Both the position numbers and the translations under genes were made by a program. A stretch of 64,000 nt of DNA from Pantoea sp. At-9b (GTDB taxonomy: Bacteria; Pseudomonadota; Gammaproteobacteria; Enterobacterales; Enterobacteriaceae): positions 3,472,001 to 3,536,000 of the forward strand of contig NC_014837.1 in NCBI RefSeq assembly GCF_000175935.2, written 5' to 3'. Positions 55,803 to 64,000 of this stretch are shown here, one piece after another; within the stretch, counting starts at the first letter, position 1, and each line of letters starts with the position of its first letter. The notes below the pieces were generated by a model. It had not been told where the DNA came from. It ran no database searches and saw nothing but the letters and a program-made list of their open reading frames with translations.

Positions 55803-56723
55803 TTAGCCCTTATTCGCCGCCTGCACGTGCAGCATATCCAGCGCCAGCGTCGCCGCCGCCAGCGAGGTGAGATCGGCGTGATCGTAACCCGGTGCGACTT
55901 CCACCAGGTCCATCCCAACGATGTTCATCCCTTGCAGGCCACGAATCAGCTTGGTGGCTTTATCGGTGGTCAGACCGCCAATCACCGGCGTGCCGGTGCC
56001 AGGCGCATGGGCCGGATCAAGGCAGTCGATATCAAAGGTCAGATACACCGGCAGGTCGCCCACGGTGCGCTTCACTTCAGCCAGGATGTCATCGACGCTG
56101 CGATCGTTGACCTGCGCCGCATCCAGCACGTTAAAGCCGAGGCTCTTATCAAACTCGGTACGGATACCGATCTGTACGGAATGCTGCGGATCGATCAGAC
56201 CTTCTTTCGGCGCGGTGAAGAACATGGTGCCGTGGTCAAAGGTCGGGCCGTTGGAGTAGGTGTCGGTGTGCGCATCGAAATGCACCAGCGCCATTTTGCC
56301 GAAGTGTTTGGCATGGGCACGCAGCAACGGCAGCGTGACGTAATGATCACCGCCAAAGGTCAGCATACGCTTGCCGTTCGCCAGCAGTTTCTCGGCATGG
56401 GCCTGCAATTTATCAGACAGATCCTGAGAGTCACCGAAGGCGTACACCAGATCGCCGCAATCCACCACGTTGAGGCGCTGACGCAGATCGAAGTCCCACG
56501 GCCAGCGGCAGCCTTCCCAGGCGAGGTTAGTGGAGATCTGACGGATGGCACCCGGCCCTAAACGGCTGCCCGGACGACCCGACGTCGCGGCATCGAAAGG
56601 TACGCCAGTGATCACCCACTCCGCGTCGCTGTCGTAAGGCTGGAAATTAACCGGGAAACGCATGAAACCGAAGGCGTTCGAAACCAGTGAGTTATCGTAC
56701 TGATTGCCGAGGGTGTTATACAT
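55803..56723 (-). CDS. speB: Agmatinase SpeB
   Basis: Hydrolyses agmatine to putrescine and urea. 306 residues as in E. coli. Manganese ligands of the ureohydrolase family are in [10 protein letters not shown] (His), [11 protein letters not shown] (two Asp and His) and [16 protein letters not shown] (two Asp). Its usual neighbour speA does not follow; instead the secretion operon of the giant adhesin lies upstream. Confidence 0.97.
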   Translation of the reverse strand: MYNTLGNQYDNSLVSNAFGFMRFPVNFQPYDSDAEWVITGVPFDAATSGRPGSRLGPGAIRQISTNLAWEGCRWPWDFDLRQRLNVVDCGDLVYAFGDSQDLSDKLQAHAEKLLANGKRMLTFGGDHYVTLPLLRAHAKHFGKMALVHFDAHTDTYSNGPTFDHGTMFFTAPKEGLIDPQHSVQIGIRTEFDKSLGFNVLDAAQVNDRSVDDILAEVKRTVGDLPVYLTFDIDCLDPAHAPGTGTPVIGGLTTDKATKLIRGLQGMNIVGMDLVEVAPGYDHADLTSLAAATLALDMLHVQAANKG

Positions 56724-56783
56724 AAATCGTCCTCTTTATATCCTGAATCTGCGTGACATTAAGTTTATAGGTGAAATATGACC

Positions 56784-56829
56784 AAAAAAAATCCCTTCCG
56801 CGTCGTTAAACCCGACGAGGAAGGGATTT
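56784..56829 (-). terminator. Strong terminator of the adhesin/secretion operon
   Basis: On the minus strand AAATCCCTTCC-TCGTCGGG ... CGACGCGGAAGGGATTT followed by a run of T. A long stem plus U tract, 39 bp beyond the HlyD-type gene and before the speB promoter. Confidence 0.93.
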
Positions 56830-56868
56830 GATGCTGCTGATTATCGCCAGGATTGTCGTTGTCTGCAA

Positions 56869-58089
56869 TTAACGTTCGCGCAGAGCTTCTTTGGCGCGGT
56901 TAAACGGTTTAATCAGATAATCCATCACGGTCTTCTCGCCAGTTTTGATATCAACCGTCGCAACCATCCCGGGGCTGATCGAGAAACGTTTACCGGCTTT
57001 GTTCTGCACAAAATCGTGATCGGTGCGGATATACACACGGTAGTAGTAAATTTCCGGCTTCACCTCATCCTGAATGGTATCCGGTGAAATGCTCTCCACG
57101 ACCCCTTCCAGACCGCCATAGATCGAGTAATCATAAGCGGAGATTTTCACCAGCGCTTTCTGATCCGGGTGAATAAAGGCGATATCGCGTGGTGACAGGC
57201 GCGCCTCGATCAGCAGATGATCATCCATTGGTACAATGTTCATCAGCTCACCATTGGGCGGGATCACGCCTCCCACTGTGGTGACCTTGATATCTTTCAC
57301 TACGCCACGCATCGGCGCACGGATGGTCAGGCGGCTGACAGTGTCTTCACGCCCTCTCACCGTCTGCAACAAGCTATCCGCCTCAGCCGTGGCTTTCGCC
57401 AAATCCTCACGCGCCTGGACGTAATATTGCGAGCGCATATCGGTCATTTTTAGCTCAAGGTCAGATTTATCACGCTGCAATCGCAACACTTCGACGCTAC
57501 TGGCCGCGCCGGTTTTCGCCAGGCGTTCGGTAATCGCCAGCTCGCGGTTAGCGAGGTTGAGCGATTGCTGGATCTGGGCGGTTGAGTCCTTCAACTGCGC
57601 ACGGCGGGTTTTGTACAACCGGGTTTCTGACGCAATCAGGTCAGGAAACTTGTTCAACTCTGCCGGGAAGCTGAGCGGCAGATCGTTGACCTCAGCATTA
57701 AGACGGGCACTGGCCGCCAGTGCCGCACGATAGCGCGCCGCACTTTCGCCGACGCTCGACTCCGAGCGGATCGGGTCAAGTTTTGCCACCACCTGACCGG
57801 CTTCAACGTGGCTGCCCTCATGCACATAGATTTCGTCAAGGATGCCGCCTTCCAGCGATTGCAGTACCTGATCATGGGAACTGGGGATCACTTTGCCGGT
57901 GCCGGTGGAGACTTCATCCAGCACGCCAAAATATGCCCACACGCAGGTGACCAGCAATAACAAAGCGCTGATGACAATCAGCCGCACGGCACCGGAATAA
58001 TGCGTTTCCGATTGCAGATCGCCCGCCAGATCGTCAGAGGAGTCCCCTTCTGCCGCGACCAGGCGCAATTTTCCAGGTAACTGTTTCAT
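56869..58089 (-). CDS. Type I secretion periplasmic adaptor (HlyD family)
   Basis: A 406-residue membrane-fusion protein linking the inner-membrane ABC exporter to the outer-membrane channel. One N-terminal helix (about 34-54; VRLIVISALLLLVTCVWAYF), a lipoyl half-motif GGILDEIYVHEGSHVEAGQ, a long coiled-coil hairpin (about 115-255), and the C-terminal HlyD signature YYYRVYIRTDHDFV. Its start overlaps the exporter gene stop by 4 bp. It corresponds in position to BapD of Salmonella or LapC of Pseudomonas. Confidence 0.93.
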   Translation of the reverse strand: MKQLPGKLRLVAAEGDSSDDLAGDLQSETHYSGAVRLIVISALLLLVTCVWAYFGVLDEVSTGTGKVIPSSHDQVLQSLEGGILDEIYVHEGSHVEAGQVVAKLDPIRSESSVGESAARYRAALAASARLNAEVNDLPLSFPAELNKFPDLIASETRLYKTRRAQLKDSTAQIQQSLNLANRELAITERLAKTGAASSVEVLRLQRDKSDLELKMTDMRSQYYVQAREDLAKATAEADSLLQTVRGREDTVSRLTIRAPMRGVVKDIKVTTVGGVIPPNGELMNIVPMDDHLLIEARLSPRDIAFIHPDQKALVKISAYDYSIYGGLEGVVESISPDTIQDEVKPEIYYYRVYIRTDHDFVQNKAGKRFSISPGMVATVDIKTGEKTVMDYLIKPFNRAKEALRER

Positions 58090-60266
58090 GGGTTGGCCTC
58101 CGGACGTGCATTGTTAGCACGCGGTGGCGGCAGCGCATTCTCTTTCGGGCTATCCATCACCAGTTGTCCCTCCTTCAGCACCAGGATGCGATCCACCAAC
58201 GCGAGGATCGCCGCCCGATGGGTGGCAACCACCAGCGTGCGGCCATTCAGCCACAGCCCGAGCCGTTCGATAAACTCTTTTTCGGTGTGATCGTCCAGCG
58301 AAGCGGTTGGCTCATCCAGCAATACGATATTAGGATCGCGCAACAGCATGCGCGCCAGCAGCACTGACTGGCGCTGTCCACCCGATAACCCGACTCCCCC
58401 TTCCATTACCGGATGATCGAGGCCGAGCGGTAATCGATGGATAAAATCAGCCCCGCCGCTGACCACCAGCGCGGCAAAAATGGCGTCATCGGTAGCGTGG
58501 GCAGCACCCATGGTCAGGTTTTCCCGCAGGGTGCCGTGGAACAAGCGCGCATTCTGCGTCATCAGACCGACGTTACGCCGCACATCCGCCAGATCGATAT
58601 GCGGCAAGCTGAGGTTATCCAGCAGCAATTCCCCACCAATCAGCTCCACACCGCCGATCATCGCCTGCAACATGGTCGATTTACCGGCCCCGTTGCGTCC
58701 CAGTATCGCTATGCGTTCCCCCTGTTTGATCGTCAGGCGGTTAATGCGCAGTGCGACGGTAAGCGTATCGCTGTAGTAACGGAACATCGCCTCGTTGAAC
58801 TGATAGTTGCCAAACAGCACCGGGCAATGAATGCGGGTTTCGTCGGTACTGTTTTCCACTGGCAGCGACATCAGACCATCGAGGCTGGTTTTCGCCGCTT
58901 TGACCTGCTGCCAGCGCGCCAGCACGCCGCACAACGTTGCCATCGGCGCGATCATGCGCGATGACAGCAACGACGCCGCCACAATCGCACCGGTCGTGAT
59001 ATCGCCATCAATCACCATGGGAGCGCCAATCACAATCACCGTGGCGTACACCATCCCCTGGATAGTGACTCCCCAGCTAATCAGCGAGTGCATCGCCTTA
59101 CGGGTCTCGACCCCGGACTGCGCGGTGATGCGGATGTAGCTGTTCCACTGTTGCAGGAAGCGATCTTCCGCCTGCATCAGTTTGATGTCCTCCAGCCCCT
59201 GCACGCTCTCCACCAGTACCGCGTTGCGGAGCGTCGACTCTTTCAACGCCTGCTGCGCCAGTTTCGACAGTTTTTTCTGCATAAACAGGCCCGGCAGTAC
59301 CATCAGGATCACCGCCACCGGGGCGATCCACGCCAACTGCGGCGCAATGATCGCCATCACCAGTAAAAACAGCAGGAAGAACGGCATATCCACAATCGCC
59401 GTTACCGTGGTGGAGGTGACCATTTCACGAATCGCCTCCAGTTCACGTAACTGCGAGATAAAGGTGCCGGTCGAACGCGGTACCGCGCTGTTGCGCAGAC
59501 GCAACGCATGACCAAACACCCGGTCTGACACGCGCATATCCGCACGCTTCCCGAGCAGATCGGTAACATGGTCACGCCCGACGCGCAGGATGTAGGTGAA
59601 CACCACCGAAATCATCACGCCGATATAGAGGACATACAATGTCGGATAGGATTGCGCCGGAATCACCCGGTCATACACCTGCATTGAGAAGATAATGCCG
59701 ACCAGTGCCAGCAGGTTGATCAGGAAAGATCCCAGCATCACATAGCCGTAAGGGCGCAGATCTTTCAGTACCAGACGACGCAGCCAGTCCGGCTTGATGG
59801 TTTCCAGATAACGATCGACCCGACTGTCTTTGGCGGGTGCCAGCGGGCGAAACGCCGCGGCAAAACGGACCTCCGCCAGCAACGCCAGCAGGGAAAGCGG
59901 CGTTGGCTGTTCGTCACCGGCAAAGTGCACCCGCACTTCGTCTTCGCCATCGAAGGACGTAATCACCCCGACCTGACCATCATTCAGTTCGACCGCCAAC
60001 GGCAATCGCCAGTGGGTCACTTCCCATTTCTCACCGTCGTATAATTGCAACGACAAGCCCGCCTGTCGCGCCAGATGGCGCAGCGCCTTATCGCGCGTCT
60101 GTTTGCCCTGCCATTCGCTGGAGGCCAGGATCATGCCCGGCGAGCAGGGTAAACGATAATGGGTGGCGATCTGGATGATCGCCGTCGCCCATCCCTGTAA
60201 CGGCACACCGCCTTCCGCATGGTCGGGTTTGGCACCGGGGGTTTCGGGAATCTGCAGTTGCGTCAT
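58086..60266 (-). CDS. Type I secretion ABC exporter (LapB/BapC-like)
   Basis: A 726-residue fused ABC exporter. An N-terminal C39-like domain (about 1-145) has no catalytic cysteine in the expected QxxxxC position, so it is a non-proteolytic substrate-docking domain as in HlyB-type exporters. Six membrane helices follow (about 170-450), then the ATPase: Walker A GRNGAGKST (about 522-530), signature LSGGQRQ, Walker B NIVLLDEPTAS, H-loop VVATHR. It overlaps both neighbours by 4 bp. Confidence 0.95.
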   Translation of the reverse strand: MTQLQIPETPGAKPDHAEGGVPLQGWATAIIQIATHYRLPCSPGMILASSEWQGKQTRDKALRHLARQAGLSLQLYDGEKWEVTHWRLPLAVELNDGQVGVITSFDGEDEVRVHFAGDEQPTPLSLLALLAEVRFAAAFRPLAPAKDSRVDRYLETIKPDWLRRLVLKDLRPYGYVMLGSFLINLLALVGIIFSMQVYDRVIPAQSYPTLYVLYIGVMISVVFTYILRVGRDHVTDLLGKRADMRVSDRVFGHALRLRNSAVPRSTGTFISQLRELEAIREMVTSTTVTAIVDMPFFLLFLLVMAIIAPQLAWIAPVAVILMVLPGLFMQKKLSKLAQQALKESTLRNAVLVESVQGLEDIKLMQAEDRFLQQWNSYIRITAQSGVETRKAMHSLISWGVTIQGMVYATVIVIGAPMVIDGDITTGAIVAASLLSSRMIAPMATLCGVLARWQQVKAAKTSLDGLMSLPVENSTDETRIHCPVLFGNYQFNEAMFRYYSDTLTVALRINRLTIKQGERIAILGRNGAGKSTMLQAMIGGVELIGGELLLDNLSLPHIDLADVRRNVGLMTQNARLFHGTLRENLTMGAAHATDDAIFAALVVSGGADFIHRLPLGLDHPVMEGGVGLSGGQRQSVLLARMLLRDPNIVLLDEPTASLDDHTEKEFIERLGLWLNGRTLVVATHRAAILALVDRILVLKEGQLVMDSPKENALPPPRANNARPEANP

Positions 60267-61714
60267 GGCTGGATCTCCACGGACTGGATGCGCTGATTAT
60301 TCAGAGCAAACGCCGACCGCATATGCCCGGTGCTGTAGAGGCAATCGAGCTGCAGTGAGCGTAACTGACTGATGGTTTGCTGAAGCGTAAAACGGGTCTG
60401 GTAGACCTCCTGTTCGGCGTTCAGCACGTCAAGCAGCGGGCGCGTGCCAAGCTGCAAATATTGGTCCTGGTAGAGTTGCTGCGTTTTCTCCGTCAGCTGC
60501 TGCTGTCGTCCCAAAATGTTGAGGCTCAGCGCCAGGCTTTGCGAGGTATTCTGCGATTCACTCAACTGCTGGCGCGCTTTAAGCCGTGCCGAGTTCACTG
60601 CCGCATTGGCCGCGCTGAGAGCATTGGCCGCGGCATCACGACTGGCGCTCATTCCCCCGCCCTGATAGATCGGCATCTCGACCTTCACCCAGGCGGAATA
60701 CTGGGTGCGATCCAGCGTTTCGCTGCTGGCATAGTGATTGTTGAGATAATGCGTCACTTCAGGTTCGAGTGAGATGGTTGGCAGCATCTGCGCATTGGCG
60801 TTATCCAGTTTGGCCTGCGCCTGATTGGCCGCAGCCCAGGCGGACAGCACTGCCGGAATCAGACGATCTTCGGCCTGAGACGACTGGCAGGAACGCATCA
60901 ATTTGGCCGGGAAATCATCACTGACTTTATTGACCGTTGGCCAGCCAAGATAGGTTGCCAGCGTGGCACGCCAGCGATCCAGATTGGCCTGATACTGCGT
61001 CAGGGTGCTGCGCGCACCTTCAATACGGGCATCGGTTTGCGTAGCATCAGAAAGGGACGCCGCCCCTTCATCATTGCGCTGCCTGGCTAAATCACCAATT
61101 TTATTCAGCGAAGCCAGTTGTTGTTGCGCGATGATCACCAGTTGCTGAAAACCCTGTACTTCGATGAGCGCGGCTGCCGTGTCATGCGCCACCGTATCAA
61201 TGCTGACCAGCACGTTGGCCTGCTCTTCAGCGACACCGGCTTCCGCCGATCTCACCGAGCTGCTGACCTTACCGAAGTCATACAGCATCTGGGATACCGA
61301 CAGGACAAACGAGGGACTGTAGCCCTTTTCGGTATAGGTATTGGAGTAGCCGTTATTCATCCCGGCACTCACCTGTGGATAATATTTTGCCTTCGCCACA
61401 TCGACCTGATTGGCTTGCTCCAGCAATTTTCCCACGGCTTCAGCGATATCCGGATGCCAGTGCACCGCGCGTTGTACCGCCTGATTGAGCGTCAGGGTGT
61501 CGGGAATATGGTTCAGTGCGGGTTCGGCAACTTCGCCGGTTAATGAGGGCAGATCCTGCTGTTGTGACAGACCTTGGGTGGTAATGCGACCGGCTTTAGT
61601 TAGCGCGTCGTCAGCCGCCATTGATTGTGATTGAGAGAAAAAAGCGATGCCAGCACAGAAAACGCTGAGCTTCCAGGAACGGCGATATATTGCGCTTGAT
61701 TGCATCAGGTCCAT
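60263..61714 (-). CDS. TolC-family outer-membrane channel of type I secretion
   Basis: A 483-residue outer-membrane efflux protein. The start is the ATG at 61714 with a GGAG ribosome site and a signal peptide (LSVFCAGIAFFSQSQSMAA); the open frame reaches 61768. Two repeated OEP domains are evident (ALNHIPDTLTLNQAVQRAV..., the second repeat after about 270 with YQGGGMSASRDAAANAL). It overlaps the exporter gene by 4 bp. Dedicated TolC-like subunits of this sort are called LapE or BapB. Confidence 0.92.
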   Translation of the reverse strand: MDLMQSSAIYRRSWKLSVFCAGIAFFSQSQSMAADDALTKAGRITTQGLSQQQDLPSLTGEVAEPALNHIPDTLTLNQAVQRAVHWHPDIAEAVGKLLEQANQVDVAKAKYYPQVSAGMNNGYSNTYTEKGYSPSFVLSVSQMLYDFGKVSSSVRSAEAGVAEEQANVLVSIDTVAHDTAAALIEVQGFQQLVIIAQQQLASLNKIGDLARQRNDEGAASLSDATQTDARIEGARSTLTQYQANLDRWRATLATYLGWPTVNKVSDDFPAKLMRSCQSSQAEDRLIPAVLSAWAAANQAQAKLDNANAQMLPTISLEPEVTHYLNNHYASSETLDRTQYSAWVKVEMPIYQGGGMSASRDAAANALSAANAAVNSARLKARQQLSESQNTSQSLALSLNILGRQQQLTEKTQQLYQDQYLQLGTRPLLDVLNAEQEVYQTRFTLQQTISQLRSLQLDCLYSTGHMRSAFALNNQRIQSVEIQP

Positions 61715-61742
61715 CGATACTCCACCAGTCATTAAGAGAAAG

Positions 61743-61759
61743 GGGCACATCCTGTGCCC
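61743..61759 (-). other. Hairpin between adhesin and secretion genes
   Basis: A perfect 6-bp stem (GGGCAC-ATCCT-GTGCCC) followed on the minus strand by CTTTCTCTT. It may be a partial terminator that keeps secretion-gene expression below that of the adhesin. Confidence 0.5.
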
Positions 61760-61788
61760 TGAGTGCATCCTGCCTTAGATAACAAGGG

Positions 61789-64000
61789 TTACGCCGTGTG
61801 ATTCTGGTGCGGTTGTTGCAGCAACTCCTCCAGTGATGCGTTAGTGCCTTCCAGTGTCACCAACTGGGTGCTGCTGTAGGCCGTTCCAGTACCGTCACGG
61901 TCAATTGAAACCACGGTGCTGCCATCAGCGGTATGATCCACTTTCACGAAATCATTAACGTTACTTGTGTCATCATTCCAACCAATAAGCAGGTTACTGA
62001 CGTCAATCTTGTCGCCATTTGCGACCGAGAAATCAGTCCAGGTATCGTGTCCGTTACCCCCGGTGGCATCCGCCGCGTTCAACAAGTGGTAGACCAGCGT
62101 GTCAGTTCCGGCACCCGAGGTGATGGTGTCGTCATAGGCGCTACTGGTGATTGAATCCGAACCTGAAGTGCCGGTAATGGTCGGATGCAATTCAATGGTG
62201 AACGAGTTGGTGGTAATGGTGCCGTCGGTCGACGCCAGGCTATAGCTAAAGACCTCCTTATGCGTGATGTCCTGCACGTTAATGTCAGCACTCAACGCAT
62301 AGGTGTAGCTACCGTTGGCGGCGATGCTCAACGTACCGTAATCGCCAGTCACCAGGGTGTTACCACTGCTGCTCACAGTCGTGGAATCACCGTGTTCATT
62401 GATGATGGTCAGCGTACCGGTGTGGCTGGTCGTGCTGTCGGCCCAGATGCTGCCGGTCACCGAATGATCACTCTCGGTCGTGGTGGTGGTTTCCGCGAAC
62501 AGGCTGTTGACGGACAGCAACGACGCGGTGCTGGCATGCGCCAGATCAACCGTCAGCGTGGCGGTGGTCACAGTGCCGTGGGAGTCTGTCACCGAATAGC
62601 TGAAGGTGTCCGATGCGGGCAACGTGCCTGCATCCAGTCCCGCTTTCAGCGTATAGGTGTAGTTCCCGTGCGAATCGATGGTCAGCGTACCGTAGGCCGT
62701 CGTGATGGACGTGGTGGTACTGCTGGTCACCGTATGCCCGGACACTGACGTCACTGCCGTACCTGCCGGCACCGTACCGGCCACCGAACTGGTATCGTTG
62801 GTGAGCAGGTTACCGGTGACCGTCGCTGCCACGGTCGCCGCGATGGTGGTGATATCCGAGATGGTGGTCACGCTGGTCGATGGCAATACGCTGATACCAC
62901 TGCTGGCACCCAACACCACGGCGTAAGTCCCACTTCCCAGGTTGCTATAGGTGATGTTGCCACCGGTTTGCGTCAGCAACGACAGGATCGTGGTGGAGAT
63001 GTAGTTCGTCGTGGTGGACACCACCTTCCACGAACCGTCCGACTGCTGCTGATACAAATACAGCGAGTAAGTACCGATCAGGGAAATCAGGCTGGTTTCC
63101 GACGCCTTCAACGTCACGGTGCGGGTATCGCCCGAACCTACGTTAAAGATGTAGGCGTTGGAGCTACTCAGCACACCGACACCCAGCAAACTTCCCAGGT
63201 TAACACTCAACAACGCATTACCGGTGTTATAGGTTCCGGTTGCGTTAGTGACGGTACCGGTGGTGGTGGAGTAATCCAGCTCGGTGACATCGTTCACTGC
63301 CACCACTTTGATTGCACCCAACACGGTAGCGGTCGGCGAGGTGTTACCGGCGAGATCGGTCTGGATGACCGACAGCGTTGCACCGGTGGTCTGCGCCGTG
63401 GTCAAGGTGATGGAGAAGCTACCATTGCTGGCGACGGTGCCCGTGCCGATGGTGTTACCCCCTGCATCTTTCACCGTGACGGTATCGCCTGCTTCACCCG
63501 TACCGGTTAGCGTCGTGCCCGCATCGTTCACCGCCAGACCGGTTGGCGCGACCGGTGCGACGGTATCAATAATCACCGTCGCAGAGGTGGTGGCACTGAC
63601 GTTCCCTGCGGTGTCAGTGACCGTCACGCTTAACGGATGTGAGCCATCGGTCAGGGTGGCGGTGGTGAAACTCCAGCTACCGGAGGCTCCCACCGTGAGA
63701 CTGCCCAGAATCGTCGCGCCATCGTAGATGGTGACACGACTGCCCACTTCTGCCGTACCGCTCAACACCGGGGTGTTGTCTTTGGTCGAGCCACCATTCG
63801 GCACGGTGACGTTTGGCGTGACCGAGTCGTTGGTGATGGTCAGCGTCGAGGCCGTGGGTGCCACGGTGTCCACGGTGATGGTGACTGACGCAGTCGGGCT
63901 GACGTTGCCCGCCGCATCGGTCGCGGTGACGTTCAGGGTATGCGTCGCGTTACTCAAGGTTGACGTAACGAAACTCCACGCCCCGTTGCTGCCTGCCGTG
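61789..64000 (-). CDS. Giant type I-secreted Ig-repeat adhesin (Bap-like), C-terminal part
   Basis: The frame is open to the right edge, so only the last 737 residues or so of what is probably a much larger protein are seen. From the edge inward: about three bacterial Ig-like repeats of roughly 95 residues (boundaries TDAAGNVSPTASVTI, TDTAGNVSATTSATV, TDLAGNTSPTATVLG); a linker region; VCBS-like cadherin-type repeats (FSYSVTDSHGTVTTATLTVD); and a type I secretion target end with one degenerate RTX repeat (SGAGTDTLVYHL) and the terminal block GGNGHDTWTDFSVANGDKID. The secretion genes follow in the same operon. Similar proteins (BapA, LapA) mediate biofilm formation. The N-terminal retention module cannot be judged. 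Confidence 0.92.
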   Translation of the reverse strand, partial: TAGSNGAWSFVTSTLSNATHTLNVTATDAAGNVSPTASVTITVDTVAPTASTLTITNDSVTPNVTVPNGGSTKDNTPVLSGTAEVGSRVTIYDGATILGSLTVGASGSWSFTTATLTDGSHPLSVTVTDTAGNVSATTSATVIIDTVAPVAPTGLAVNDAGTTLTGTGEAGDTVTVKDAGGNTIGTGTVASNGSFSITLTTAQTTGATLSVIQTDLAGNTSPTATVLGAIKVVAVNDVTELDYSTTTGTVTNATGTYNTGNALLSVNLGSLLGVGVLSSSNAYIFNVGSGDTRTVTLKASETSLISLIGTYSLYLYQQQSDGSWKVVSTTTNYISTTILSLLTQTGGNITYSNLGSGTYAVVLGASSGISVLPSTSVTTISDITTIAATVAATVTGNLLTNDTSSVAGTVPAGTAVTSVSGHTVTSSTTTSITTAYGTLTIDSHGNYTYTLKAGLDAGTLPASDTFSYSVTDSHGTVTTATLTVDLAHASTASLLSVNSLFAETTTTTESDHSVTGSIWADSTTSHTGTLTIINEHGDSTTVSSSGNTLVTGDYGTLSIAANGSYTYALSADINVQDITHKEVFSYSLASTDGTITTNSFTIELHPTITGTSGSDSITSSAYDDTITSGAGTDTLVYHLLNAADATGGNGHDTWTDFSVANGDKIDVSNLLIGWNDDTSNVNDFVKVDHTADGSTVVSIDRDGTGTAYSSTQLVTLEGTNASLEELLQQPHQNHTA

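Noticed and set aside
1..64000. CRISPR arrays, tRNA or rRNA genes, insertion sequences, integrases and phage genes
   Set aside because: None seen. The only tyrosine recombinase is chromosomal XerD, and the repeats found are dispersed palindromes, not spaced direct repeats.

Overview
The window is chromosomal DNA of a gamma-proteobacterium of the order Enterobacterales. The closest fit is Erwiniaceae, for example Pantoea or Erwinia; this is inferred from gene order and protein similarity recalled from memory, not from a search. The backbone follows the Escherichia coli order galR / lysA-lysR / lysS-prfB-recJ-dsbC-xerD-fldB / ygfX-sdhE-ygfZ-yqfA-ygfF / gcvPHT-ubiI-ubiH-pepP-ygfB-zapA-6S RNA-fau-serA-rpiA-argP-yggE-argO-mscS / fbaA-pgk-epd / tktA-loiP-speB. 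Many starts could be refined because the proteins match their E. coli counterparts in length.

Four accessory blocks interrupt this backbone. Block 1 (about 0.4-6.9 kb, between galR and lysA) holds a chemoreceptor, a GNAT acetyltransferase and a beta-glucoside/cellobiose PTS (IIC, 6-phospho-beta-glucosidase, IIB, divergent IIA) with an ExuR/UxuR-like GntR regulator. Three palindromes resembling ExuR/UxuR operators lie in the divergent promoter region. Block 2 (about 9.2-16.8 kb, between lysR and lysS) holds an MFS exporter, an orphan lipoprotein serine protease, and an operon of an amino-acid-type ABC importer without an ATPase interleaved with three DUF1989 proteins, next to an RpiR-type regulator. 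Block 3 (about 42.4-46.7 kb, between yggE and argO) holds an ACS-type MFS carrier, an IclR regulator and a large two-part FAD protein, probably a carbon-source catabolic cassette. Block 4 (from 56.8 kb to the right edge) holds the 3' end of a giant Ig-repeat adhesin of the Bap type followed by its own type I secretion system (TolC-like protein, ABC exporter, HlyD-like adaptor).

The core region carries the RF2 programmed frameshift in prfB, 6S RNA downstream of zapA, a PurR-like box before gcvTHP, a terminator-like hairpin between gcvH and gcvP, and glycolytic genes in an epd-pgk-fbaA order. Three dispersed palindromic repeat families punctuate the window. Family A (CCCTCTCCC-type) is seen only at 6.8-17 kb. 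Family B (GTAGCGGCGCGATTTATCGCGC-type palindrome) is seen only from 23.8 kb onward. Most copies of A and B sit between convergent genes, and two B copies supply the stop codon of the adjacent gene. A single 123-bp MITE-like element (family C) lies between recJ and prfB.

The strongest candidates for something undescribed are the DUF1989/ABC operon, the FAD-protein cassette, the orphan secreted protease and the stop-codon-donating repeats.
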